The notes beneath the pieces were generated by a model, which saw only the letters and a program-made list of their open reading frames with translations, had not been told where the DNA came from and made no database searches. DNA of 64,000 nucleotides. Source: Prolixibacteraceae bacterium (GTDB lineage: Bacteria; Bacteroidota; Bacteroidia; Bacteroidales; Prolixibacteraceae). The position numbers and the translations under genes are program-made. The stretch spans positions 29,842 to 93,841 of the forward strand of contig JAFLKN010000043.1 in assembly GCA_019163175.1 (NCBI GenBank), given 5' to 3'. Below are positions 45,092-54,574 of this stretch, piece by piece (position 1 is the stretch's first letter; every line of letters begins with the position of its first letter).

Positions 45092-45125
45092 TTTGACAGG
45101 CGCGTTTTAATTAACTGTACCTTTG
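45092..45125 (+). promoter_or_regulatory. Promoter abutting the helicase start codon
   Basis: TTTGAC (45092), 22 nt after the TTTG, then TACCTTTG (45118-45125). The ATG at 45130 lies at the expected transcription start, so a leaderless mRNA is predicted. Confidence 0.5.
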
Positions 45126-45129
45126 CCGG

Positions 45130-46440
45130 ATGACAAGTCCAATAAAAAATCAAACAAATATTCTGGAGAAACTGAACATTGAAAAACTCAATGTCATGCA
45201 GGAAGAGGCTCAGGAGACTATTCTTGCAAATTCTGAAATTGTATTGCTTTCTCCAACCGGCACGGGCAAAACATTGGCATTTCTCTTGCCAATAATTGCC
45301 GAACTGGATATTAATTGTTCTGAAGTTCAGGTGCTTATTGTAGTTCCTTCGCGCGAACTGGCGATTCAAATTGAGCAGGTTATTCGCGAAATGGGAACCG
45401 GGTACAAAGCCAATGCGGTTTATGGTGGGAGAGCTGGTTCGAAGGATAAAGCAGAGATTAAGCACCGGCCTGCCATTTTAATTGGCACCCCCGGACGAAT
45501 TGCCGATCATTTGCGAAGAGAAAATTTTGCATCGGAATTTATCAGCACGCTTGTACTCGACGAGTTTGATAAATCGTTGGAGATTGGTTTTGAAACGGAG
45601 ATGAAGGAAATACTGTCTTTATTACCTAAGATTCATAAAAAGATCCTGACTTCAGCCACGCAGGAAGTTGAAATTCCGAAGTTTGTCGGGTTAAAGAATC
45701 CAACGATCATCGATTACCTGAATCAGGGAACTTCGCAATTGAAAGTCAGAACAATATTGGCGACTTCGCCTGATAAACTCGAAACGCTTGCCCGTTTGCT
45801 TTGTCATTTAGGTAATCAGCCCGGAATTATATTTTGCAATTTCAAGGATACCATTCAGGAAGTGAGCGATTTCTTGAATGACAACAACATTGGGCACGGC
45901 TGTTTTTATGGCGGGATGGAACAAAAAGACCGCGAACGGGCGTTGATCAAGTTTCGGAACGGAACTCACCGGCTAATTGTTGCCACCGACCTTGCCGCCA
46001 GGGGAATCGATGTTCCTGAGATCAGATTCATCGTCCATTATCAACTTCCGCTAAAAGCGCATGAATTCACACACCGGAATGGTCGCACGGCCCGCATGTT
46101 TAGCGATGGAACGGCTTATGTGCTTAAGGGAATGAATGAAAATCTGCCTGATTTTATCGAAAATGCTGAAATTGAAAAAATAGAGAAAGCGGAAATCCCA
46201 TCGCCTTCGATCTGGAAAACCATTTACATTTCGGGAGGAAGAAAGGATAAAATTTCGAAAGGTGATATTGCCGGATTATTTATGAAACAAGGCCAACTTG
46301 GCAATGGTCAGATAGGTACTATTGAAATTAAAACAGATTGCGCATTTGTGGCTATTCACGCTTCCGAAGTAAACCGGCTGATTCGACTGGTTGATAACAG
46401 CAGATTAAAGAATAAAAAGATTAGGGTGACCGTAATTTAG
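45130..46440 (+). CDS. DEAD-box-family RNA helicase with DEFD motif II
   Basis: 436 residues. Motif I is SPTGTGKT (Lys48), Ia VPSRELA, Ib TPGRI, motif III SAT, motif V ATDLAARGIDVPE and motif VI HRNGRTARM. Motif II reads DEFD (residues 144-147), not DEAD. A C-terminal domain (~365-436, IYISGGRKDKISKGDIAGLF) matches the DbpA-type RNA-binding fold that recognises 23S rRNA hairpin 92. Family knowledge: DbpA-like helicases help assemble the 50S subunit. The promoter overlaps the start codon. Confidence 0.92.
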   Translation: MTSPIKNQTNILEKLNIEKLNVMQEEAQETILANSEIVLLSPTGTGKTLAFLLPIIAELDINCSEVQVLIVVPSRELAIQIEQVIREMGTGYKANAVYGGRAGSKDKAEIKHRPAILIGTPGRIADHLRRENFASEFISTLVLDEFDKSLEIGFETEMKEILSLLPKIHKKILTSATQEVEIPKFVGLKNPTIIDYLNQGTSQLKVRTILATSPDKLETLARLLCHLGNQPGIIFCNFKDTIQEVSDFLNDNNIGHGCFYGGMEQKDRERALIKFRNGTHRLIVATDLAARGIDVPEIRFIVHYQLPLKAHEFTHRNGRTARMFSDGTAYVLKGMNENLPDFIENAEIEKIEKAEIPSPSIWKTIYISGGRKDKISKGDIAGLFMKQGQLGNGQIGTIEIKTDCAFVAIHASEVNRLIRLVDNSRLKNKKIRVTVI

Positions 46441-46452
46441 GTAAAGATATTG

Positions 46453-46485
46453 TTTGGTCAGAGCCACTGCCGCGCCCCGACCAAA
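46453..46485. terminator. Weak hairpin between helicase and GH74-like genes
   Basis: TTTGGTC/GACCAAA stem with a 19-nt GC-rich loop, followed on the plus strand by TGCTAAATTATTTTT. Only a modest terminator candidate. Confidence 0.4.
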
Positions 46486-46492
46486 TGCTAAA

Positions 46493-48814
46493 TTATTTTT
46501 CCGGATCGCCATATACCGTTCCGCGACCATGAGTTCCAACATAAACACGACCATATTTTTTAGGGTCACCGGTTATATGCAGAACCAAACCCCATTGATG
46601 CTGATCGTCGTTGATGCGCATCCAGCTTTTTGCCTCATCTGTTGAGCGGAAAATTCCTCGAAGTCCATCGATTACACCGACCAGATAGATTGCCGGATAT
46701 TCGGATTTTGGAGCAGCTTTGCCAAAACCATACGCATGAATTTCCTGAACGCCATTCAGTTTTATAAAGCTATTACCGGAATCGGTTGAGTGATAAAGTC
46801 CGTCAAAAGCAGCTATCCAAAGGTCACCTTCATGTTCCGGACTTGCGTAAATGCGATCCTGTCCCCCACGCGAATCGCCCCGGTTCTGTCCACGTTGAGG
46901 TAACCCTGTGGGTAAATTCAGGCTTTGCTCTGCAAAATCGGCTCCACCATTGGTACTGAGGTAAAGTTTTCCACCGAAAAGATCCATGGCATAAAATCTG
47001 GTCGAATTAATCTGGTCGGCGATTACACGTGTATTTCCGGGAATGCCTTTGCATTCCGTCCAGCTTGCGCCTCTATTGGTCGTGAAATAAACCGGAATCA
47101 GTGTCGGTGGCCTGCGCCCCTGTCCAAAACCACCGCGAACAGCTGCCGGAGCCCAAATCCAGGTTGTTCCGTCGCATGAAACTGCAATGTAACCCAAGCT
47201 GCTTTCTGGTGTTGGCGCTGTGCTGGTAGCCTGCCATGTTTTGCCTCCATCTATTGAATAACCGATATTTTTTCCTGGATTATTGTTGGTCGCCCGTCCA
47301 ACACGTACAATGATTTCCGGATTTTTTGCGGCACAAGCTATCCCGTTGGTGTTTCCAAAATGTGGATTGTCAAAATTTCCTTCCGCAACAGATTTATCCA
47401 AATCCCAGTGTACAAAACCTCCATAATCGCCAATGGCGGTAATCAAAGGCGCGCCTTTACCCGGGCTAAGCAGTTCGAGTGCGACCGTTTCTTCGATGCC
47501 TGTGCTCATTATGCTCCATTTGATCGGTTTTCCTTCATCCATATCGCTCAGGTTGAAGGTTTCATGCCCACCGTAACCTGTAGTAAATAGTGCATGGTCA
47601 GGATTAGCAGGATCAATTTCAATATCGAACATCCAGTGAACTCCAGTGCGTTTTACGTACGGGGCCAGCGTATAATCAAAAGTTCCACCACCGGCAAATA
47701 CCTTGTTCCAGCTTTTCCCACCATCCAAACTCCTGAAAATTTCATCGCCTTTTTCAATTCCATATCGGTTAAACGAGCTTACAATAAGAACATCCGGATT
47801 GTGCGTATCAACCGAAACGGCGGCATATCCAAATGCACGCGACTTCGGATCAGGTTTATCGGGTGTAATTTCTGTCCATTCATCGGTTTTTGTATTTAGT
47901 TTCCAGACTCCGCCATCAACCATTCGCGATGGTCCGGGAGAATTGCCATAGGTAACAAACAAGTTCCCATTAGAAGCAAGCACTGCATGAGTTGGACGAT
48001 ATTGCAATGGTTGATTGGGAAGAGGTTGCCAGGTTTTTCCACCGTCAGTACTCCGGAAAAGGTTGTTGTGGTTCATAAGTGAAACACCGACATAAATTGT
48101 TGAACTTCCTTTTCTAGCTTGTCCGCTTTGCGGGTCAAAAAGGGTGAAAATTACACCACTTCCCTGATTCATTCTCCGCCACCGCATAATGCTGTCCTGA
48201 TCACGCATATTGGCTGGCGCATTCTCAGTAACATCAGGGAAGCTTTCAACCTTATTCCATGTGACCGACCCATCAGTACTTTTCCAGAGACCGGCATGGC
48301 GGGTCCCTAAATAAAGAATTCTTCCATCATTCGGATCTACTGACATTCGCTCGCCGTTGCCACGCCCGTCTTCATTACCACCCATTTTAAATGGCACATC
48401 CGTTAGCACAAATGTTTTGCCGCGGTCGTTGGAACGAAGAATTGCTCCGTTTGGCGATCGATCATTGGAGTATGTTCCGCAGGAAAGGAAGACTTTATCA
48501 GGATCAGATGGATCGAGAGCTATACTTTCAACGCCCATCAGGTTAACATCTTTGTACGGAAGCCAGTCCAGCAGGGATTCCCAGCGCAATGTTTTGGGAT
48601 TTCTTCGGTAAGCGCCTCCCATATCTGTACGGCAGTAGCACACACCTTTGGCCGACGGATGAAAAACAATTCCGTCAACAAATCCACCACCAGTCATTTG
48701 AACACTCTTCCACTTGTAGCGTTCTAAAGTAGATTTTTGTGCGAAAGTATGAAGATTGATAACAAGGATAAGGTAAAACAGAAAGCAAAATTTCTTTGTG
48801 AAATGGAATTTCAT
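46493..48814 (-). CDS. GH74-like exported glycosidase with BNR/Asp-box repeats
   Basis: 773 residues with a signal peptide (~1-25, ending HTFAQ). The mature N-terminus MTGGGFVDGIVFHP and CRTDMGGAYRR match the first catalytic-Asp region of GH74 xyloglucanases. Several Asp-box repeats are visible: FRSTDGGKTW, YSIDGGKTW, FRSLDGGKSW, HSTDSGNSF. Two tandem seven-bladed propellers are expected. Family knowledge: GH74 cuts xyloglucan backbones. The second catalytic Asp was not placed with certainty, so a different BNR-type activity is possible. It is not in an operon with the other glycosidases. Confidence 0.83.
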   Translation of the reverse strand: MKFHFTKKFCFLFYLILVINLHTFAQKSTLERYKWKSVQMTGGGFVDGIVFHPSAKGVCYCRTDMGGAYRRNPKTLRWESLLDWLPYKDVNLMGVESIALDPSDPDKVFLSCGTYSNDRSPNGAILRSNDRGKTFVLTDVPFKMGGNEDGRGNGERMSVDPNDGRILYLGTRHAGLWKSTDGSVTWNKVESFPDVTENAPANMRDQDSIMRWRRMNQGSGVIFTLFDPQSGQARKGSSTIYVGVSLMNHNNLFRSTDGGKTWQPLPNQPLQYRPTHAVLASNGNLFVTYGNSPGPSRMVDGGVWKLNTKTDEWTEITPDKPDPKSRAFGYAAVSVDTHNPDVLIVSSFNRYGIEKGDEIFRSLDGGKSWNKVFAGGGTFDYTLAPYVKRTGVHWMFDIEIDPANPDHALFTTGYGGHETFNLSDMDEGKPIKWSIMSTGIEETVALELLSPGKGAPLITAIGDYGGFVHWDLDKSVAEGNFDNPHFGNTNGIACAAKNPEIIVRVGRATNNNPGKNIGYSIDGGKTWQATSTAPTPESSLGYIAVSCDGTTWIWAPAAVRGGFGQGRRPPTLIPVYFTTNRGASWTECKGIPGNTRVIADQINSTRFYAMDLFGGKLYLSTNGGADFAEQSLNLPTGLPQRGQNRGDSRGGQDRIYASPEHEGDLWIAAFDGLYHSTDSGNSFIKLNGVQEIHAYGFGKAAPKSEYPAIYLVGVIDGLRGIFRSTDEAKSWMRINDDQHQWGLVLHITGDPKKYGRVYVGTHGRGTVYGDPEK

Positions 48815-49129
48815 TGGTTTGGTAGTTAGGAAATTAGTTAAGGTTTGTTTTTGACTGGATTACATACCTATAGTTTAATTTACACAAGATATATCTTTAA
48901 AGTTTACCAAGCTTCAACCCTGAAAATACAAATTGAGTCAGTGTTCTTTTTTTATAAGTAGTAATATTTAAATTTCAGGTGCAACAGACTTGATTATGCT
49001 CTTCATTTCGAGGGGAAAATAGTTTTCTCTTATGTAATATTTATCTTAAAAATCAGTATGCCAACATTTTAATATGTTTGTTTTAATCCTTTTTATTTTG
49101 TTTTTTTATTTTTTTTAAACAAGGTTGTT
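48815..49129. other. 315-bp AT-rich divergent region
   Basis: Very AT-rich, with T-runs near 48950 and 49080-49120. It separates the GH74-like gene from the CotH gene. A TATCTTG-like minus-strand element near 48885 is a weak promoter candidate. No convincing site for the plus strand and no small ORF were seen. Confidence 0.45.
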
Positions 49130-51910
49130 ATGATCCGCTTTTACCGGTATTTAATTTTGATAATTCTAATTTTTGGACTTATTCTGTTTTTTGAAATATA
49201 CATTAAAACAAAAGCACAGGATATAAAAATTAGTGAGATCATGCCGTCAAACACGATGTTATTTGACGAAGACGGTGATACCCCGGATTGGTTGGAGATT
49301 GTTAACTGCAGTAAAAAAGAAGTCAATTTATCGGATTACTATTTAAGTGAGAATCCTGACAAATTATTGAAATGGAAGTTACCCGATCTAAAACTGGCTC
49401 CCCAAAAGACTTTACTTATTTATGCTTCCGGAAAAGACAGACCAAGTTCCCCATTGTATTGGTTTCCTGTTATCAATATTGGGCAAAACTGGAAATATAT
49501 GTTTCCATCAAGTGAGCCATCACAATCATGGAAGTCATTAATTTTTGATGATTCCGGATGGTTAGAAGGTTCGAGTCACATGGGACTTGTTGACACTGTA
49601 GATACGGCAATTGATGTTCAGGGGAAATTGTCGGTATTTATGCGTAAAAAGTTCACTGTATCCAACCTTGATGATATAAAATCACTTTGGCTTCATATGG
49701 ATTATGATGATGGTTTTGTTGCCTATATTAATGGAACTGAAGTGTGTAGGTCACAAATGGGCATTTATGGAACAATTATATCCTATAATCATTTGGCAAA
49801 CACACACGAAGCAAAAATTATCTCTGGAGGATTGGCGGAAGGATTTAATATTTCTCCATTTCTCTATTTGTTGAGGAAGGAGGAAAATGTACTTGCGATT
49901 CAGGTTCACAATTCCGATTCAACTGCAGGTGATTTAACTGCAATTCCTTTTTTAACAGTTGGCTATAAAAACATGATGGGATTAGATTCAACAGTTTCAA
50001 AATATATAAAATTACCGCCTCAATATCCTCATACAAACTTTAAACTATCAGCCTCTGGAGAGCATTTGACCTTGACTTTTAAGGATAGGAATATAGTTGA
50101 TTCAATTACTTATGGGAATGTTCCTGCTAATTTTTCCTTTGGTCGTGAAGGACAGAACATAGCTAACCTGGGATATTTCGGTGAGTCAACACCGGGGCAG
50201 CTAAATAAAACAAGCATAGCTTCCGAAATTGTAAAAAGGGAAGTTCAGTTTTCAGTAAAAGAAATGTTCCTGAAATCAAAAAAGAAGCTTGAAATTTCGG
50301 GTGCCGGATTACATGAAGAAATAAAGTACACTTTAAATGGAAGTGAACCCAATCAAAATAGTTTTTCTTACACTGTTCCTATTGAATTGACAAAAAACAC
50401 AGTAGTTCGAGCGCGTATTTTTAAGAAGGGAGCCATTCCTGGAAAAATTGGCACCCGAACTTATATTTTTGATACACCTCCAACTTTACCCGTTATTTCT
50501 ATTTCAACTGATTCCATGAATTTATGGGATAATGAGACCGGAATTTATGTTTTGGGAAATACTTATGACAACAAAAGTCCTTTTGAGGGTGCAAATTTCT
50601 GGAAAGATTGGGTAAAGCTAGCCAATATGGAAATGGTTGGCGTTAATGGAGAGTGTATCTTTTCGTTGAATTGTGGAATTAAGATTTTTGGTGCTAAAAG
50701 TCGTGCAAACGATCAAAAATCTTTAGCTGTCTTTTTCAAAGGGGAATATGGTGATCCTGTTTTAGAAAACGTTAAGCTTTTCCATTCTAAGCCAATTACT
50801 GACTTTAAATCATTGGTATTAAGAAATGCAGGGAACGATTATAATACGCGTTTCAGGGATTGTTTGTCGACCGATCTGGTAAAAAACATGGAAACTGATG
50901 TTGCGGCTTTTGAGCAGGCAATTTTATATTTAAATGGCCAATATTGGGGGCATATAAATTTACGCGAAAAAATAAATGAAGACTTTCTGGAGAGTAATCA
51001 TGGTGTTAAAGCAGAAAAATTGGATTTTCTCGAATACAAATACAGGATACTATCAGGAAGTAATGCTAAGTACCTCAAATTAGTTGATTTCATTGAAAAA
51101 AATAGTTTAGTCGACGATTCTATTTATAATATTGCGGCAAGTAAGATTGACGTTAAAAACTTTATTGATTATCAACTCTCGCAGATTTATTTCAATAATC
51201 GTGATTGGCCAGGAAATAACCTTAAGTATTGGAGACCGCAAACAAAGGACGGTAAATGGCGATGGATATTGTTTGATACCGATTTTGCTTTTGGTTATGA
51301 AAGTGAGACTGACTACATGCTTAACACACTTGGATTTGCCCTGGAACCGAATGGTCCCTATTGGCCAAATCCACCATGGTCAACACTCCTATTTAGAAAA
51401 TTGATTGATAACCAATCTTTTAAATACAGATTTGTTAATAGATTTGCTGATATGTTGAATACCACATTTGTGGCAGAGTCGGTAGTTAAACGCATTGATA
51501 GCATTGCGGCTATAATAAAGCCAGAAATTAAACAGCATTATCAGAAATGGAAAACTCCAAGTCCCGAGGAATGGGAAAAAGCAGTGCAAACAATGAGATT
51601 TTTTGCTCAAAAGAGGGTTTACCATGTTCAAAATCATATTAATCAACAGCTTAAACTTGGAGGGATACACGAAGTTACTATTTCAAATTTGCCCATTTCA
51701 TCAGGATATATACTATTAAACTCTATTGAAGTTTCCGGTAACAATTGGAAAGGAAAGTATTTCGAAAATGTGCCGATAATGTTAACTGCTATGCCGGAAG
51801 ATGATCACAAATTTCACTATTGGGAGATTAACGGGGCAAAAGTTTTGGACAATACAATTGAGCTAAACCTTACAAAAGCAACAACTATAAGAGCGATTTT
51901 TGAAAAATAG
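49130..51910 (+). CDS. CotH kinase-family protein with lamin-tail and chitobiase-C domains
   Basis: 926 residues. An N-terminal hydrophobic segment (~7-25) is followed by a lamin-tail domain (~33-100, ISEIMPSNTMLFDEDGDTPD). A chitobiase-type C-terminal domain lies at ~395-450 (YTLNGSEPN) and the CotH kinase domain at ~500-800 (YLNGQYWGHINLREKINEDF; WRWILFDTDFAFG). The end carries a bacterial Ig-like repeat. Family knowledge: CotH proteins phosphorylate spore-coat proteins in Bacillus, while in Bacteroidota they are exported and of uncertain target. The gene is visibly more AT-rich than its neighbours, a possible sign of lateral acquisition. Confidence 0.86.
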   Translation: MIRFYRYLILIILIFGLILFFEIYIKTKAQDIKISEIMPSNTMLFDEDGDTPDWLEIVNCSKKEVNLSDYYLSENPDKLLKWKLPDLKLAPQKTLLIYASGKDRPSSPLYWFPVINIGQNWKYMFPSSEPSQSWKSLIFDDSGWLEGSSHMGLVDTVDTAIDVQGKLSVFMRKKFTVSNLDDIKSLWLHMDYDDGFVAYINGTEVCRSQMGIYGTIISYNHLANTHEAKIISGGLAEGFNISPFLYLLRKEENVLAIQVHNSDSTAGDLTAIPFLTVGYKNMMGLDSTVSKYIKLPPQYPHTNFKLSASGEHLTLTFKDRNIVDSITYGNVPANFSFGREGQNIANLGYFGESTPGQLNKTSIASEIVKREVQFSVKEMFLKSKKKLEISGAGLHEEIKYTLNGSEPNQNSFSYTVPIELTKNTVVRARIFKKGAIPGKIGTRTYIFDTPPTLPVISISTDSMNLWDNETGIYVLGNTYDNKSPFEGANFWKDWVKLANMEMVGVNGECIFSLNCGIKIFGAKSRANDQKSLAVFFKGEYGDPVLENVKLFHSKPITDFKSLVLRNAGNDYNTRFRDCLSTDLVKNMETDVAAFEQAILYLNGQYWGHINLREKINEDFLESNHGVKAEKLDFLEYKYRILSGSNAKYLKLVDFIEKNSLVDDSIYNIAASKIDVKNFIDYQLSQIYFNNRDWPGNNLKYWRPQTKDGKWRWILFDTDFAFGYESETDYMLNTLGFALEPNGPYWPNPPWSTLLFRKLIDNQSFKYRFVNRFADMLNTTFVAESVVKRIDSIAAIIKPEIKQHYQKWKTPSPEEWEKAVQTMRFFAQKRVYHVQNHINQQLKLGGIHEVTISNLPISSGYILLNSIEVSGNNWKGKYFENVPIMLTAMPEDDHKFHYWEINGAKVLDNTIELNLTKATTIRAIFEK

Positions 51911-52020
51911 TTGGGTATAATGGAATCAAAAAGAATTCCTCTTCTGAAGAAAAATGACAGAATGAATTGAATTTTTCAGTTTGAGTCCTGTACCCCTCCC
52001 AAACGGTGGAATAAAAAAGA

Positions 52021-52049
52021 AAACCCGATGTAATTTCTGTCTCGGGTTT
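52021..52049 (-). terminator. Terminator of the Gfo/TIM cluster
   Basis: AAACCCGA/TCGGGTTT stem, followed on the minus strand by TTCTTTTTTATT. It is 22 nt past the stop codon at 52071. Confidence 0.75.
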
Positions 52050-52070
52050 TTCTATAGATTAAAAAATGTA

Positions 52071-53387
52071 TTAGATTTTTGGCAGCGCCCAGGGGGCCCG
52101 GTATTCGGGAACCAAAAATTTGTTGGCTTCTTCGTCATTAATAAATTTGCTGGTTTCGGAATCCCAGTACAACCGGCGACCTGTGCGTAGGGCAATGTTA
52201 CCCAAATGAGCCACACGGGCAGTATTGGCAGCAATAGCAATACTGGCATTCAGATCGCGGTTGCGGTCTTTAACGCCTTCAATAAAATTGGCCATATGGT
52301 AATCGAGTCCTTTCCCTGTTCCTTTTTGTAAAGGCACGCGCTCAATCAGGTCGGCATTTTTCTTACGTTCCGGAATAACTTCCCATCCATCGCGATCAAC
52401 AACCAAAGTGCCATTATTTCCTACATAGCCAACGCCGTGATTGCGGCCATAATATCCGCCATCGATGCCGGTTCCGTGGTCCCAGAGCATGGTGTGTCCA
52501 TCGAATTCGAACAAAGCCTGTAAAGTATCCGGAGTTTCGGCAGCATCATCGGGATAAGCATATTTGCCGCCCATTGACATAACCGATTTTGGCGATGGAT
52601 CACCCATTCCAAATAAACCGTAATCGATGATGTGTACGCCCCAGTCGGTCATCAAACCTCCGGCATAGTCGTAAAACCAGCGGAAATTAAAATGGAAACG
52701 GTTGGGATTGAACGGGCGTTTTTTTGCTGGCCCGAGCCAGAAATCGTAGTCAACTCCTGCAGGTGCCTCACCATCTGGTTTTACTGGCACTGGTTCCATC
52801 CAACCCTGATATGCCCAGGTGCGAACAGTACGGATTTTACCAAGTTTGCCCGATTTGACAAAGTCAACGGCTGACATCCAGTGCGGATCGCTACGTTGCC
52901 ACATACCCACCTGAACAACAGTTTTGTATTTGTTGGCGGCGCGCTCCATGATGTTGATTTCTTCGATGGAATTACCGAGTGGTTTCTCGCAATACACATC
53001 TTTTCCGGCCTGACAAGCTTCTACCATCGGCAAACAATGCCAGTGGTCGGGCGTGCCAATGATCACCACATCAACATCTTTATCTTCGAGCAATTTGCGG
53101 TAATCGCTGTATAATTTGGGCTTAAAGCCTTGAGCTTTTTCGGTTTCGGCAGCACGTTTATTCAAAACATTGCTGTCCACATCGCAAATAGCAACGCATT
53201 CGGTATTTTTTTGGCGGAGGAAAGCTGCCAGATCGGCAAATCCCATTCCGTTGATTCCAATTACGCCGCAACGAAGTTTATCGTTGGCGCCTACACACGA
53301 ACTGATTGGAATTGGCATGGTAGCAGCAAGACTTAAACCTACGGCTGCGGTGGTTGTACTTTTAAGAAAATTACGTCGGTTGGTCAT
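52071..53387 (-). CDS. Tat-exported Gfo/Idh/MocA-family oxidoreductase
   Basis: 438 residues from the ATG at 53387, which puts twin-arginine motif NRRNFLKSTTTAA at the N-terminus; a longer in-frame ATG at 53420 adds 11 residues. The Rossmann start is RCGVIGINGMGFADLA, catalytic Lys motif VYCEKPLGNS, and second-domain motif GGLMTDWGVHIIDYG. Family knowledge as for other exported members: sugar oxidation in the periplasm. It is downstream of the TIM-barrel gene by ~100 bp, with a hairpin repeat between them. Confidence 0.9.
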   Translation of the reverse strand: MTNRRNFLKSTTTAAVGLSLAATMPIPISSCVGANDKLRCGVIGINGMGFADLAAFLRQKNTECVAICDVDSNVLNKRAAETEKAQGFKPKLYSDYRKLLEDKDVDVVIIGTPDHWHCLPMVEACQAGKDVYCEKPLGNSIEEINIMERAANKYKTVVQVGMWQRSDPHWMSAVDFVKSGKLGKIRTVRTWAYQGWMEPVPVKPDGEAPAGVDYDFWLGPAKKRPFNPNRFHFNFRWFYDYAGGLMTDWGVHIIDYGLFGMGDPSPKSVMSMGGKYAYPDDAAETPDTLQALFEFDGHTMLWDHGTGIDGGYYGRNHGVGYVGNNGTLVVDRDGWEVIPERKKNADLIERVPLQKGTGKGLDYHMANFIEGVKDRNRDLNASIAIAANTARVAHLGNIALRTGRRLYWDSETSKFINDEEANKFLVPEYRAPWALPKI

Positions 53388-53417
53388 TCGTTGATTTTTA
53401 GATATTGAGTTTGGAAA

Positions 53418-53484
53418 CAAGTATCAAGTCACAAGTATCAAGATAAAACATGTTTGATACTTGCGACTCTATACCTGATACTTC
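53418..53484. repeat. Intergenic inverted repeat of CAAGTATCAAG words
   Basis: Two direct CAAGTATCAA units (53418-53441) pair with TTGATACTTG and TGATACTTC units (53454-53484), forming a long hairpin between two genes of the same strand. The end overlaps the last ATs before the TIM-barrel stop. Confidence 0.55.
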
Positions 53485-53486
53485 TT

Positions 53487-54479
53487 TTATTTCTGCATGG
53501 CATCGTCAAAGGCCACATCCGAAGGATCGAAGTCGCTGTAACGAACAAAGTCGCAGGCTTCAGAAGCTCCGGCTTCGCGGTTCATGCCACTGTCTTCCCA
53601 TTCTACAGAAAGTGGTCCCTGATATTTGATGTCGTTCAAAGCGCGAATAATGTTTTCGAAATCAACTTTTCCACGGCCCAAACTCCTGAAGTTCCAGTAG
53701 CGACGGTTGTCGCCGAAGTCGGTATGTCCGCCGAAAACGCCAATATCCATTGGGTGTTCGCTCCAATAGGCATCTTTCATGTGCACATGGAAAATACGGT
53801 CGGAGAATTCGTAGATGAATTTCACATAGTCAACACCCTGGTAGCCGAGGTGACTTGGGTCGAAGTTGAAGCCAAATGCAGGATGATAATTAACTGCTTT
53901 GAGGGCGCGACGTGCCGTAGCAATGTCGAAAGCTATTTCAGAAGGATGCACCTCCAAGGCAAATTTGACGCCCATTTTTTGGTACTCATCCAAAATGGGA
54001 ATCCAGCGTTTCGCAAAATCTTCATAGCCTTTATTCAATGTGTCTTGTCCAACAGGAGGAAAAGCATACAACATGTGCCAGATTGAGCTTCCTGTGAAGC
54101 CATTCACAACGTCCAACCCAAGCATTTTGGCAACCTTTCCGGTTTTGATTACTTCGGCAGCAGCACGTTGGCGTACACCTTCCGGATCGCCATCGCCCCA
54201 AATGTAATCAGGTAAAATGCTTTTGTGGCGCTCATCAATTAAATCGCACACACATTGTCCAACCAAATGCGTTGAGATAGCAAATAATTGAAGATCGTAC
54301 TTATCCATTGTTTCTTTGCGTGCATCGCAATACGCCTGATCGGCTTTGTCGATTTCCATGTGATCGCCCCAGGTGCACAATTCGAGTCCATCGTAGCCAA
54401 ACTCAAGAGCTTTTTCACATATTGTTTCAAAGGGAAGGTCGGCCCATTGTCCGGTAAATAAAGTTACTGGTCTGCCCAT
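53487..54479 (-). CDS. Sugar phosphate isomerase/epimerase, TIM barrel
   Basis: 330 residues, cytoplasmic (no signal). The xylose-isomerase-like metal site is visible: Glu in ALEVHPSE, Asp in GFNFDPSH, His in [10 protein letters not shown] and Glu in LSVEWEDSG. Family knowledge: IolI-like and related enzymes that epimerise or isomerise polyols and keto-sugars. It is second in a three-gene minus-strand set, 95 bp after the cytoplasmic Gfo/Idh/MocA gene and 99 bp before the exported one, with hairpin repeats in both gaps. Likely part of a catabolic pathway for an oxidised sugar or inositol-like compound. Confidence 0.9.
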   Translation of the reverse strand: MGRPVTLFTGQWADLPFETICEKALEFGYDGLELCTWGDHMEIDKADQAYCDARKETMDKYDLQLFAISTHLVGQCVCDLIDERHKSILPDYIWGDGDPEGVRQRAAAEVIKTGKVAKMLGLDVVNGFTGSSIWHMLYAFPPVGQDTLNKGYEDFAKRWIPILDEYQKMGVKFALEVHPSEIAFDIATARRALKAVNYHPAFGFNFDPSHLGYQGVDYVKFIYEFSDRIFHVHMKDAYWSEHPMDIGVFGGHTDFGDNRRYWNFRSLGRGKVDFENIIRALNDIKYQGPLSVEWEDSGMNREAGASEACDFVRYSDFDPSDVAFDDAMQK

Positions 54480-54511
54480 GATATTTTTGTTTTAGTGTTG
54501 TAATTAAGAAT

Positions 54512-54571
54512 GTTGCGAGATACAGGTTGCGTGTTTCGGGTAAAACCTCGCAACTCTTAACACGCATCACG
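54512..54571. repeat. Intergenic inverted repeat of GTTGCGAG/GCGTGTT words
   Basis: Left arm GTTGCGAGATACAGGTTGCG... (54512-54540) pairs imperfectly with a right arm (54546-54571) that contains CTCGCAAC and AACACGC. It sits between two same-strand genes, as does the element at 53418. Confidence 0.5.
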
Positions 54572-54574
54572 AAG

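Noticed and set aside
53454..54086. 210-codon plus-strand frame opposite the TIM-barrel gene
   Set aside because: A shadow of the minus-strand gene, whose metal ligands and family motifs are clear.
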